NCBI GenBank assembly: GCA_036939355.1
Contig: JALLAP010000473.1
Coordinates: 1 to 24,452, forward strand
Source: Thalassiosira profunda
Taxonomy: Eukaryota; Bacillariophyta; Thalassiosirophyceae; Thalassiosirales; Thalassiosiraceae
Direction: 5' to 3'
Length of the DNA: 24,452 nucleotides
In this document: positions 1 through 9,300 of the stretch, piece after piece
How positions within the stretch are numbered: the stretch's first letter is position 1
How the letters are laid out: the number at the start of each line of letters is the position of its first letter
Notes under the pieces: generated by a model
Database searches by the model: none
What the model saw: the letters and a program-made list of their open reading frames with translations, nothing else
What the model was told of the DNA's origin: nothing
Position numbers and translations under genes: made by a program

Positions 1-535
1 GATCCGATGTTGCGTCGGTTCAAAGCCATCACTAGCTTTCCCCGTAGCGCTCAAAACACTTTTTAAATATCATAATCAGACACAGCCTACGGATGGGTCT
101 CCTGGGTACATTCAGAAGGAATTAAAAGGCGGGAAAGCTGGCGCCCAATACATTACTAATTCCTCATGAATTCCTACCAGAAATTGTCTTTTTAGCGATT
201 TATCGCGCAAAAGTAGGTACTGATTCCACCGTAGCGGCTGGGCGATCCCACTTCCTATTTTTCTAGGCTTCTCTCGCGCTGAAATTTCTGCAGAGTGAAA
301 GGCGCTTCCTTGCAGCCGCCAACGTGGTTGTCGCCCCTTGGTTCCCGTCGCGCCACGCCTTGCTGGTGAGTGGGAGTGCGCGACAGGCAGAGGGCGTGTT
401 TCCGGACGCGTAGCTGTCTGTAGTTGACGCCCGTTATCATCGTTTTGCAAGTGCTCGGCCGGTGCAATTGCCGAGCCCGCGGCCGTTCTGGGTAGTCTGA
501 GTGGTTGCAATCTAATTGCAATCCAATTATATTGC
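1..535. other. 5' flank without a convincing gene
   Basis: I see no convincing gene here. Reverse-strand reading frames cross this stretch, but they run on opposite the low-complexity start of the next gene and show no recognisable domain. The last ~35 bases hold a cluster of TTGCAAT words annotated separately. The rest may be the upstream region of the dioxygenase gene or the 3' end of something outside the window. Confidence 0.5.
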
Positions 536-537
536 AT
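505..537 (+). promoter_or_regulatory. TTGCAAT word cluster at the start codon
   Basis: TTGCAAT occurs at 505-511 and 516-522, and a related TTGCAT at 532-537 runs into the ATG at 536. The surrounding bases are AT-rich compared with the GC-rich coding sequence that follows. This could be a core promoter or initiator-like element, or chance AT-rich leader sequence. No TATA box or known factor site is claimed. Confidence 0.25.
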
Positions 538-2536
538 GATGGGATCGGCGAGCAGCAAGAGGGCGGCGGTGGCTCCCGCCGGTGAGAAGAAGAAACGGGG
601 AGCGGAACGGCAAGCGTCAGCGACGTCGGCGGCGTCGGCAGTGTCCGCGGTGAAAGGCGAAGGGGCGAAGGCGCGACGGAAGGGGCGGGAGGATGCGGGA
701 GCGTCGGCTCGAGAGGGGAAGGAGCCGAAGGCGGGACGGCAGGGGCGGGCGGCCCCAGCTAGTGAGGAGAAGAGGCGGAAGGCGGGGCGGCAAGGGCGAG
801 CGGCGTCGGCGGCGTCCGTGGCGATGGGCAAAGGGGAGAAAAGCCGAGGGAAAGGAGCTTCGGGAGTCTCCGCCCGGAAGCGGAAGGAGCGCAGGGCGGA
901 GCAGCAAGAGCAGGAGAGCTTGGCGGCGTCGACGAACCAGGAGAAGCGGCAGAAGACGGAGCGGCAGGAGTGGGGAGGTTTCAAGCACTGGAACCCAGAT
1001 GCCATGCCATCCCATCAGTATTCTACTCGAGGGGCGAAGGAGAAGAACAAGCGGGCGGGTGCATCTTCCATTGTGCCAGCAGATCCGCCAGCATCCATCA
1101 TGCAGGTGCAAGTCTGTCCGAAAGATACAAAGAAGAGGAAGGAATTGAGGCAGCGCAAGGCCGAAAAGATTCGAGTGAAACGGAAGAAGCAGGAGGCGGA
1201 TCACCCCGTATTGGATGGCAAAGACCAAAAGTACCAGAAATTAGCAGCAGTGAACAGAGCGGCCCGGGAGCTCGGCGGCATACCGCACTTACGGGAGCAA
1301 TACAGAGCGTTCGACACGGAGAACAAACGGAGGAAGGCCGCCGGTGAGCCGGCTCTACGGGAAGACGGCCGCTTTACGGAGTACCGGGCGTGGAGGGAAT
1401 TATTTCGTGTGGTTTCCGTGGGCGCGCCTTCTGCCCAGCCGGTCTCGCTCGAGGGGTGCAAGAAACTATTGTACAATCATGGCACTTGCAACAGCGAGAA
1501 GAAAATGGTAATCGACGGAAAGAAGGTCCCGTTTGAGTTTGATCCGATGACCACCGGCACCGTAAAAGGCAAAGAATATCCGTCGCTGGAAGTACGTCAT
1601 GTGTCGAACCTCAGCCAGCCACGGATCACGCCGGAAGGAGGCAGCGTTCAAAACGTGCAATGGGATTCGGGAGAAGAAGTGACGGTATTTTTTTGCAAAG
1701 AAGAAGGCAACAACTGTCCAATTTTAGACAAACTGTGGGACAATGTATACGGCGAGAAGGACAACGGGCAGAAGTTGAGCGAACATCTTGACAAGGTGCC
1801 CGACGATGGGCTGGACAACGACGTTACGGGCGGAGGCAAGTACTTTCCGTCCGGGTTGGGAAACATGGCGGCACATCCAGCGGGCGATCCGAAGGGCTAT
1901 AAGCGCGGCACTCCTTATACAATCAGCGGAATGGGAAAAGAAGGTGCAGATGACGTGCATACGGTCCTCGCGGACATCATGGCTGACGTCGACCGTGTGT
2001 TGCAACGACATTTGCCGCATGTGTACCAGGAAAATGAGAACCTGAAGAGCCTGAATGCTCGCTGCGCCTATCCGTCCCTTACGCGGCAGGACTCGACGGA
2101 GGCATACGGTGTTATGGCAAACCAGGTAATTGTGAGGGTAATGGGCGATTGCAAGGTGCGGAAGCATCAGTCGAGGGAGCAAATGAAGGGGTCCCTTCAC
2201 TGCGACAAGGGAGATTGGCCCACCCCGATGCCATTGGTCTATTTGCCGGGAAGCAAAGGAGGACGCGGGGGCCGCGTGGGGAGCACGGATGTGGTGGTGT
2301 GCGAGAGTGATACGGGCGGCCTATCCGTTCGCATTTGCACGAATACGCCTGGGGTCGTGGCAATCGTGGTCTTCAACAGCAATCGGCTCTTGCATGGAGT
2401 TTTGAGCGACGGCGAGACGGATGACGAAGATGCATGGATTACTCGAATCGTGCCATTCTTTCGGGGCTCCATAGTGTCGTGGATGATGGAGCACCCCGAT
2501 GACAGCCCTTGGGATACCTTCGACAACCTCATATAA
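536..2536 (+). CDS. Putative 2-oxoglutarate/Fe(II)-dependent dioxygenase with basic N-terminal tail
   Basis: A 666-aa single-exon protein starting at the first ATG of an ATGATG pair. Residues ~1-220 are low complexity, rich in Arg, Lys, Ala, Ser and Glu, with loosely repeated Arg/Lys/Gln blocks and several nuclear-localisation-like basic clusters. The C-terminal ~150 residues carry the spacing expected of the double-stranded beta-helix dioxygenase fold: HxD at His555/Asp557, a distal His620 in an LLHGV context, and Arg637 in TRIVPF as the likely 2-oxoglutarate ligand. A Gly-rich strand lies between them. Family knowledge says such enzymes oxidise a substrate using Fe(II) and 2-oxoglutarate. 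The substrate here is unknown. The basic tail suggests, but does not show, nucleic acid or chromatin binding, and a TET/JBP-like base oxidase is one possibility among several. The middle region (~220-480) I do not recognise. Confidence 0.55.
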   Translation: MMGSASSKRAAVAPAGEKKKRGAERQASATSAASAVSAVKGEGAKARRKGREDAGASAREGKEPKAGRQGRAAPASEEKRRKAGRQGRAASAASVAMGKGEKSRGKGASGVSARKRKERRAEQQEQESLAASTNQEKRQKTERQEWGGFKHWNPDAMPSHQYSTRGAKEKNKRAGASSIVPADPPASIMQVQVCPKDTKKRKELRQRKAEKIRVKRKKQEADHPVLDGKDQKYQKLAAVNRAARELGGIPHLREQYRAFDTENKRRKAAGEPALREDGRFTEYRAWRELFRVVSVGAPSAQPVSLEGCKKLLYNHGTCNSEKKMVIDGKKVPFEFDPMTTGTVKGKEYPSLEVRHVSNLSQPRITPEGGSVQNVQWDSGEEVTVFFCKEEGNNCPILDKLWDNVYGEKDNGQKLSEHLDKVPDDGLDNDVTGGGKYFPSGLGNMAAHPAGDPKGYKRGTPYTISGMGKEGADDVHTVLADIMADVDRVLQRHLPHVYQENENLKSLNARCAYPSLTRQDSTEAYGVMANQVIVRVMGDCKVRKHQSREQMKGSLHCDKGDWPTPMPLVYLPGSKGGRGGRVGSTDVVVCESDTGGLSVRICTNTPGVVAIVVFNSNRLLHGVLSDGETDDEDAWITRIVPFFRGSIVSWMMEHPDDSPWDTFDNLI

Positions 2537-3378
2537 TAAGTTGCAAAGTGTAAGTTGCTTTTTTGTTAGCGGTCGCCTCTAGTTATTTTTTCTGCAGAAA
2601 AAGAGGGAGGAGAAGCAAGCTCATTAGGGTTAGGTAGAAGGTTAGGTTAGGGTTGAGGTCCATCTTCTTTCCTCACAGAGACAGGCATTTTGCAGGCTTC
2701 TACCTCCCTCGGCATCCAGCGGCGGGTGATGCGTTGACTCCCCCCATCGTTCGGAGGGTGCAGCGGCCGGTCGGGGGGAACAGCGGCCAGGCCGTGAGTG
2801 CAGGAAGCCGCCCGCCAGCTTGTGTAAAATTATTTGGAGGCCGTCGGGGGGAATTGCAGCGACAGCGAGCGATGGAAGAGGTGTGGAGTGACCGCGGTCA
2901 CACTTGCGGCAGCGGTGAAGCCTTACGGCGGGCACATAATTGCAGGCATTACTGCAGAAGCCTGTCGGCCACCAGAAGGGAGGTGTGATGAGTGCAAAAG
3001 GCATCCCGAGGGGCGGCGTTATTTATTGGGGGAGTAGGACGAGGCGGCGGCCTTTGCAAGGTGGCCAACATTTATTCCGGCAGCGGTGCGGAGCGGGGCC
3101 ACTGCGCTGCTTTGCAAGTTGATGTCGGAGACGTCAAGGCGGCCCGGCGGCGGGAGGTTGGAAGCGGGCAGCGGTGAAATGTGATCATGAGGGCGGGCCG
3201 AAGGAAGGGGCAAGGTGAGATATTGCAGATGATGTGGAAAGGTCTGCAATGTTGCAATTTGTGTGTCCTAAGTTTATGCCCAACAGCGGAGCGTCTATTG
3301 CAATGTCGCAGAGAGCGGAGAACCATCAATGAATGCAAACAATCTTAGATGTGGTGCAATGGCTCCCGGGGGCCCCCT
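2537..3378. other. Intergenic region between convergent genes
   Basis: About 840 bases separate the dioxygenase stop from the RING gene stop. A TTAGGG-like tract lies at 2624-2655 (annotated separately). The remainder is GC-rich, with the word GGCAGCGGTG at about 2908, 3079 and 3169 and GTCGGGGGGAA at about 2771 and 2844. Short open frames occur on both strands, but none has a recognisable domain. A perfect 10-bp G5C5 palindrome sits at 3368-3377, just past the RING stop codon. No RNA gene is seen. Confidence 0.5.
2624..2655 (+). repeat. Degenerate TTAGGG-like tract
   Basis: Four TTAGG or TTAGGG units with irregular spacing, G-rich strand on plus. It is too short and irregular to be a telomere end. 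Similar words appear upstream of three genes further right, but this copy lies downstream of two convergent genes. Confidence 0.6.
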
Positions 3379-3840
3379 TTAATTGCAGCTAAGCTTGAAC
3401 TCGCGGAAGTCCAGAATGTGGCCGCGGCAGATGGGGCAAGTAGAAACGGGCTCGCTCCTTTGCAAAATGGCCCTGGTGCACTGCATGCAGGTGGAGACAT
3501 GACCGCAGGGCAGGATGATGGCCTTGCACTCCCTCTCGCTGCAAATGCAGCAGGCGCCCAATCGGTAATGGAAGGTACAGTGCGCTTTGTGGTGTTCGAG
3601 CTGTCTGAAGCAAGCGAAGCAGAGGGATGTTCCGCCGGACATGGCCGTGTGGCAGGAAGAACAGCGGGTCCTGGCGATGACCTTGGAGCGGGCACTCCGT
3701 ACTGGCACTCCCTGCGCTTCGGACAGCTCTATGACTTCGGGATCGGCATGGGAGGTAGGAGGATAGACGGTCACTTGATATTTTGTGGTGTCTTGGAGGC
3801 AGTTCTTCCGGAGCTTCAGTCTGATCCACATAGACGGCAT
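3379..3840 (-). CDS. RING-finger protein (probable E3 ubiquitin ligase)
   Basis: A 153-aa reverse-strand frame with an ATG at 3840 and TAA at 3379-3381. The C-terminal ~60 residues form a C3HC4 RING: Cys97, Cys100, Cys112, His114, Cys118, Cys121, Cys135 and Cys138, in the compact arrangement typical of IAP/MAPL-type E3 ligases. Before it lies a second candidate zinc site (Cys60, Cys63, Cys74, Cys77 with His83/His84, Cys88 and His91). RING domains of this class recruit an E2 enzyme to transfer ubiquitin. The substrate is unknown. The frame is closed by an in-frame stop about 18 codons upstream of the ATG, so the protein either starts here or gains an N-terminus by splicing. A reverse frame at 4232-3996, beginning at an ATG, could be such an exon, but I could not find a convincing donor/acceptor pair. 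It is transcribed away from the gene at 4286. Confidence 0.65.
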   Translation of the reverse strand: MPSMWIRLKLRKNCLQDTTKYQVTVYPPTSHADPEVIELSEAQGVPVRSARSKVIARTRCSSCHTAMSGGTSLCFACFRQLEHHKAHCTFHYRLGACCICSERECKAIILPCGHVSTCMQCTRAILQRSEPVSTCPICRGHILDFREFKLSCN

Positions 3841-4285
3841 CCTTGGTTTGGCGTTGGGTTGTATTGCTTGGCGGTTCTGTCGACTGGAGTGTTTTTATGT
3901 GAGGAGAGCAGAGCGGCAATCTCAGCCTGGCCGAGAGGTAGCACTGAAGCAGGATGTCATCCGGGCTTCTCATTTTTGAGTCAGGAGGTATCCTGTCAGC
4001 TCTGCAACTCCCGCGGAGATGCACACGGTATGAATACTTTCCTGTCCCTGCCGCAATTATGTCTCCCATCCATGCGATTTGTTGCACTAACCGTTGTCAT
4101 TCCGTCCTGTTGCCAAATATTTCTCGCTTGCCATCCAATTTCAGAGCCAGAAGAGAAGGCCGCGCCCAATCCCAGAGCCGCGGAGCTTCTTCGAGTTCTC
4201 CCAGCTTGCTGTTTGTGCTCATTTGTGCTCATAAAACAGACAAACAGTCAGCGCAAACACCCATCACCCAATTTAATTCAATTCA
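3841..4285. promoter_or_regulatory. Divergent intergenic region
   Basis: About 445 bases between the RING gene start and the ATG of the unknown gene at 4286. It probably holds both promoters, plus any unrecognised upstream exon of the RING gene. A tandem duplication of the 10-mer TTTGTGCTCA lies near 4211-4231, and an AT-rich stretch with TTAATTCAATTCAAT immediately precedes the ATG at 4286. No defined factor site can be named. Confidence 0.35.
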
Positions 4286-5081
4286 ATGCTTGTAAGTCCA
4301 TTCCTCGCCTACTTTGCCGCCAGCTACACGGCCATCTGTATTGGTGTTGCCTCGCGCGGGCGGCGGCGCGGACACCCGGAGGAGGGAGTGCCGGCGGTGA
4401 GTGATCAGCGGCGGCGACTTGCTTGCTGGCCAGCGGCCTTCTCATTAGTCTGTTATCCAGTTCGTTCCCTTCTCCGCCAAGAAACACAAGAAGAGCTACA
4501 AACAGGATGCCTACATCGAAGCCACCGCGATCGCCGGCATTTTTGCCATGACCTTCCGCAAGCTGCACTCCGAGGACGCGGCGTTCACCCGTCCGATGCA
4601 CCTGTTGCAGGAGCGCGACCCCGAGAGGGCTTATCGCGTTCTGGGCATCATGGCGGCGATGAACCAGCGGCTGAACCTCGAGAGCAATGCGAGCAGGCCC
4701 GTCAGCTCCACGATTGACGCTCCCGCCAAGGTCTTCTTCGTCACAAGCGTCCGGCCCGGGCAGCCCGTCGAAGAGCTTGCCGAATCTGTCTGCGCCAAGT
4801 TCTCGGCCTTTGCGAATGAGGACGAAGACTTCATTGGGAACCACAACGAGTTCACGCTGGTCGAGGAGACTGGTGTGACTACTGCGGATCCGCCTCGCTG
4901 CATCCGGGAGTTCGTGCGCGACAAGGACACCCACCTCTTTGCCCGCAAGATGAACCCCGGAATGAGCAAGGAGGACATCCTCGCCGACGAGACCATCCTC
5001 ACCCAGTACTACGGCTCTCCCGAGATCGGCCGCGAGCTCTTGGAAGAGCTGACCGCCGAGGACTTCGCCGCCCTCGATTGA
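4286..5081 (+). CDS. Unknown protein with hydrophobic N-terminus, two exons
   Basis: Best read as exons 4286-4396 and 4461-5081, giving 243 aa. The 64-bp intron begins GTGAGT and ends in CAG, and both junctions fall between codons, so the frame is preserved. Exon 1 encodes MLVSPFLAYFAASYTAICIG, a hydrophobic stretch that could be a signal peptide, membrane anchor or organelle-targeting start. It is followed by an Arg/Gly-rich linker. Exon 2 opens with a Lys-rich KKHKKSYK segment, then a mixed helical region rich in Glu and Asp with no catalytic motif I recognise. I cannot assign a family. The alternative is a shorter 177-aa protein starting at the ATG at 4548, but the clean splice signals and continuous frame favour the longer form. 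Confidence 0.55.
4397..4460 (+). other. Spliceosomal intron (64 bp, phase 0)
   Basis: The donor is GCG/GTGAGT and the acceptor TTATCCAG/TTC. The flanking frames join in phase without a stop. It is inferred from splice consensus and frame only; no transcript evidence is available. Confidence 0.55.
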
Positions 5082-5330
5082 GTCCCGACCATCAGGAGTT
5101 TGACGCCTCTCGATCGTTATCTCTTCACGTCCAACTTTCCGTCAACTCTTCGCCGCCATTGACTGCTCTTGCCGCCCGCTGTCCTGACTGAAATTGACCC
5201 ATTGTTTGAGAATGCCACTGCCCACCCTGTTTTGACTCTAGGAAATCGAGAGGTCGAAGAGACACTGCTTGCTTGCTAGAAAGAACGAAACTAATCTGAA
5301 CTTGATCTTACTTGCTTTCTTCTAGAAAAA
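5082..5330. other. Gap between unknown gene and Helitron ORFs
   Basis: About 250 bases. It should contain the 3' UTR of the preceding gene, the left end of the Helitron and the leader of its first ORF. Immediately before the ATG at 5331 is a pyrimidine-rich run ending in TCTAG, preceded by ACTAAT and CTGAAC, which resembles a branch point plus 3' splice site (AG at 5324-5325). I found no good donor nearby, so a leader intron is only possible. No recognisable Helitron 5' end could be fixed. Confidence 0.35.
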
Positions 5331-6302
5331 ATGAGCGATTCCGAACAAAGATTGTCTGAGAGCTCTTCGTCCCGAAGCCCGAGCGTCGTCTTAGACGTCA
5401 AAGAACGACGGCTGAAGAACGGCAGCATCGCCACAGCTAATCAGCAAGAATACCACCATAACTGGCGCCACGAACGCATGCAGCAAAAAGGCAGCTTCCA
5501 GGCGCGGGCGAGCGACATGCCTTGTGATACCACCGGATATGAGCTCAATGAGAGCCCCGAAGCAGGCATACTGAATTGGCACCTCTGCAGCGGAAAATGG
5601 AGGCTTCAGTGGCTCCTCGAGGACATTCAAGACTTAATGCTAGAATTAGGCACCACCGCCAACGAAAAAAACTTAGCCCTAGAAACTGGAAACGAAGCCG
5701 ATGAGGAGGCTGGAAGCCAAGATGCCGATGCTATCTTTGAAGTGGCCGACGAAAATGCCGATACCGAATCTTCGGACGAAGATACCGTTGACAGTGGCAG
5801 CCACGTCACGGCAGAAAATGCCGACGGCTTGGCCAATGCCGATGGCGATGACGCCGACATGCCCGTCGAAGGGGCTGCCACGGAATCCACTGCCATCGCT
5901 CCTAACGCCACTACTGAGGATGTTGCTGCCAACGAACGTCCGGCGGCAACCATCCCATCGAAAGAAGCAGACGACAAGCTGTACCAAAAGACGGGGTTTC
6001 GTTACTCGTTGGCCCGACAGCATGGATTTGCTTACCCGTGGAGTGCCAAAAACGTGTTGGGCCGCCCCTTGGTCTTCCGCTGCCCGTCCGGCGTCAAAGT
6101 GCACGGCATTACAGCAGCCCAGGCAGTACAGAAGGCCATAATCGAAGAAGACGCTAAACGGCGCGTGCGGATCACGAACCTTGCCGAATTGTTGAAAAGA
6201 CGGATTGATGGACAGAAAGTAAAACGCCGTCCATGCAAAAACAAGCTTGTCAGGATTTCTTTCGTGCGCTCGGACGAGGGTCTCCGTGGGGCCATGACTT
6301 AA
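5331..6302 (+). CDS. Helitron-associated accessory ORF, unknown function
   Basis: A 323-aa frame ending in TAA at 6300-6302. It overlaps the Rep/helicase frame by 70 bases counted from the Rep ATG at 6233, or 94 counted from the point at 6209 where that frame opens. Three parts are visible: a Ser/Arg-rich start (~1-120); a strongly acidic Ala/Asp/Glu-rich middle (~120-215) built from degenerate GCCGATG-type words; and a basic C-terminal part (~215-323) with Trp, Tyr and Arg/Lys clusters. I recognise no domain. The overlap and the -1 frame relation to the next ORF suggest the two are linked. They could be separate proteins, one protein joined by frameshifting or splicing, or a decayed N-terminus of the Rep. 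A five-A run at 6237-6241 lies in the overlap but does not form a classic -1 slippery heptamer. Confidence 0.5.
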   Translation: MSDSEQRLSESSSSRSPSVVLDVKERRLKNGSIATANQQEYHHNWRHERMQQKGSFQARASDMPCDTTGYELNESPEAGILNWHLCSGKWRLQWLLEDIQDLMLELGTTANEKNLALETGNEADEEAGSQDADAIFEVADENADTESSDEDTVDSGSHVTAENADGLANADGDDADMPVEGAATESTAIAPNATTEDVAANERPAATIPSKEADDKLYQKTGFRYSLARQHGFAYPWSAKNVLGRPLVFRCPSGVKVHGITAAQAVQKAIIEEDAKRRVRITNLAELLKRRIDGQKVKRRPCKNKLVRISFVRSDEGLRGAMT

Positions 6303-9300
6303 AGGAAGACTACCATCTAGAATCTCTCCCCGAATCGGTGGACGCTCGGCTCGTGGGCTGCGCCTGTTGCGGCTTCCGAGAGTTCTCCGGCGTCTCGCAT
6401 CCCTACGTGGGCTTTGAACTGGTATCGTTGTCCAAACTGAAGCTTCTCGAGTTTTCGCGCCAGGAGCGTGAGGATCGCATCCAAGAGCTCGAGACCGTCG
6501 TCTGGGTGCCCTGCGACGAGGACGGTGTAAGAAAACGGCCCGTGCGCCCCTGGCTCGTGAAGAGTGTTTATCCGAGGTTTTTGGACGCGGAGAATTCGAA
6601 TTTCTACCACGTCCATCCCGAGCTAGTATTCCCTCCCACGGCCGACCACGGAGCCACTGCCTTCATCTGTACCGACTGCGCGGACAGCCTCCTTCGGAAG
6701 GAAGTCATTCCCGAACGCTCGATCAAATCGGGAGTCGATTTTGGTTCGTGCGAACGCCTCGGCCTTCCCTCTCTGGCGATCCGCGAACTGCACATGATTT
6801 CCTACGTCAGGCACTACATGAACATCGTGAAAGTACAGTCCAACTCCAGACGATTGCGAGAACACCAGCAGTCGGCTCTGAAAGGATCCAGCATAATTTT
6901 CGATCAGGACAGCCCCCAAGTTGTCGGGAATTTACTCTCCCCGGAAAGCATGAACAGCAACCTTTGCATTCACTTCGTGGGGCACAAGGGAGAATTCGAC
7001 GCTCTGTACAAGAAGACCATGGACAGCAAGACGGCGGACGTCTTCGGCCGCAGCTGGGTGATTTACCAATGGCTAACTGTGCTGAAGGTGATCAACCCTT
7101 TGTACCGCTACTTGCGCCTGAAGCCGTTCGACCAGTTCAAAACGGCGCTGCAAGCAGCCAACGAGTCCCTTCTGAACGACCCACTGGCCACTTTCGACGA
7201 CGACCTCATGCAAGCCGCGGATCAAGCCAAGGACGATGTTGCCGGAGTGAGAGCCACGACCAACGTTCACCACCAAGCGAACGACGCCTCGGAACCCGTG
7301 GGAACCCCCGACAAGTTCACCCTCAAGCATTGCTTCGTGACCCACGACGACCGCACCGAGTTCAATTGCAGCGCGGACTCGGCCCACTCGTACTTTGTCA
7401 ATGCCGCCAAGACGATAGGGGTGGACATCGACGCAGATCGGAAAGAATACATGGAAGCGAAGTCGTACCGATCGCAGTTTCCGGTCAACGAGTTCGTGCA
7501 GGGCGACTTTGGCCTTATCGCCGCCTTCCCCTCGATCTTCATGCTGGGGAAAGGCTATCCAAAGGAAACGTGCGACCTCAGCGAAGTCGACTGCAGGCAC
7601 CTACTCTTGCAGTTCACGGGAGCGCCGTCCTCCTGCTCCTTCCTGATATTTTACCTCTTCGATGTGAAACGGCGCCATCAGAACATCAAGGGAATGGCCG
7701 GGCGAATTCGCAACGACACCCGCGCCTTCAATGACTTCATCCAGACCTTCACGTCGACCGACTTCCAAGTCAAGCTGCAGAGCGCTGTGGCCAATCCGGA
7801 CGGAAAGGACGCCAAGTACGTCCTCCGAAAGCTCCTCCCCGTCCTGACCACTGCGGGAAAGCACACTTCTTTCGGTACCCTCGAGAGAAACTCGGCCCAA
7901 GGAGAAATGCTGGCCATGATTCGCCGATTCGGACCGCAGTTCACCTTCCTCACCATTGCCGTTGACGACGTCAACCAACCGCACGTCTTCCGGCTCACAT
8001 TTCGCCAGCCGAACAACACCGATTTTCCCAGCACGGCGTCGGAAGAGTTCCTGTCGGCGTTCAAGAACGGCACACCCTTTGCCATCGGAGACGTCGTCAT
8101 ACCCACTACCTGGAGTACGTTGGCGGCCGCCGTGACGGGCAACCCCGTGGCCTCGGCCTTCATATACCAACGACTCATGCATTCCATCGCCACCATCTTG
8201 ATTGGACTGAAGCCGGCCACCACGTCGGGCAGCAACAACAGGTGCGTCATGACACGGAGGTTTACCGCCAACTCGCTGGATGAAAATCATGGCATTATGG
8301 TCGGCAACTGTGAAGCCTTCAACGGGGTGCACGAGACGAGCGGCCGTGGGGCCATGCATTGCCACTTGACCATTTGGTCGGCCGTCTCTTCTGCCCTGTT
8401 GCAAGGTGCGGCCGACATGCAGGATGTTTGCGACACCATCTCCGAGACGCTCGACAGCATGTTCTGCGCAACGCTCCCACGGAGATTTCACGTAAAAGAC
8501 TTGATCGAGAAGGAACTTCCATTTTACGCCAACGACTCGAGCACGTTCCAAACGACCACCCGAAGGGGTCGCAGCATGATGATGCCTCCCGATCCGGTGA
8601 AGTATCCCGACGAATTCAAGGACTACACCAAGACGACCATCGCCCACGTCGGCATCCACACCCACGACAAATTTACGACTGGAAGGTGCCACAAGCCGCC
8701 GAAGGGCCTCACCGGCTGCAGCCTCACCAAGCCGAGCGGCCTGGTCGATCGGACGAAGCCAGTGGAACTGAAAGACGACAACGACGACAAACGCGAACCG
8801 GCAAAACGCGCGAAGGACAGCGGAAAGAAGAAAAAGATCACAATCCGATACTCCGTCCGGCACAAAATACGCAGCCTCAAAACCGCCCTCAAATCGCTGC
8901 CGCCCAACTTGTACATGAAGCCGCTGCGCAACATGGATCCGCGCTTGATCGTATGGGAGATTCGGCGTCCGACCATTGCCCCATTGCCGACGCAGGACCC
9001 AGCCGGTGCAAGCAAAGAATGGCTCCTGTCCAACTTGATGGATGCCACCGTCGAAAACGACGACGACGATGCACGCACCGACCTTCTACTGCGCGCAACA
9101 GAGAAGCGGCCGCGAACTCCGGGCGTAGAAAATGACGACATGCCGCCGCCGCCGCCACCCAAACGTCCCCGGCCAGCGACAACTCCAGAATTCAGTGCGG
9201 AACAACCAAACCAGCACGAAATTGTCGCTGATCCGGAGCCCCATCACGCCCCAGCCTCGCCCTCTGTACATCGCTGGCGGTGGCCGTCCTCCGAGCGGCT

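Noticed and set aside
617..1228. A reverse frame rich in Leu, Pro and Arg opposite the basic tail of the dioxygenase
   Set aside because: Its composition simply mirrors Arg/Lys/Ala/Glu-rich codons on the other strand. There is no real membrane-protein pattern.
6236..6242. A -1 frameshift slippery site (C AAA AAC) in the ORF overlap
   Set aside because: It does not satisfy the X XXY YYZ pattern, and no downstream pseudoknot was evident by eye.
7601..8863. A 420-codon reverse frame opposite the Helitron Rep, and similar frames such as 10502-11662
   Set aside because: They are antisense shadows of the Rep/helicase, which has clear catalytic motifs. Composition is biased and no domain is visible.
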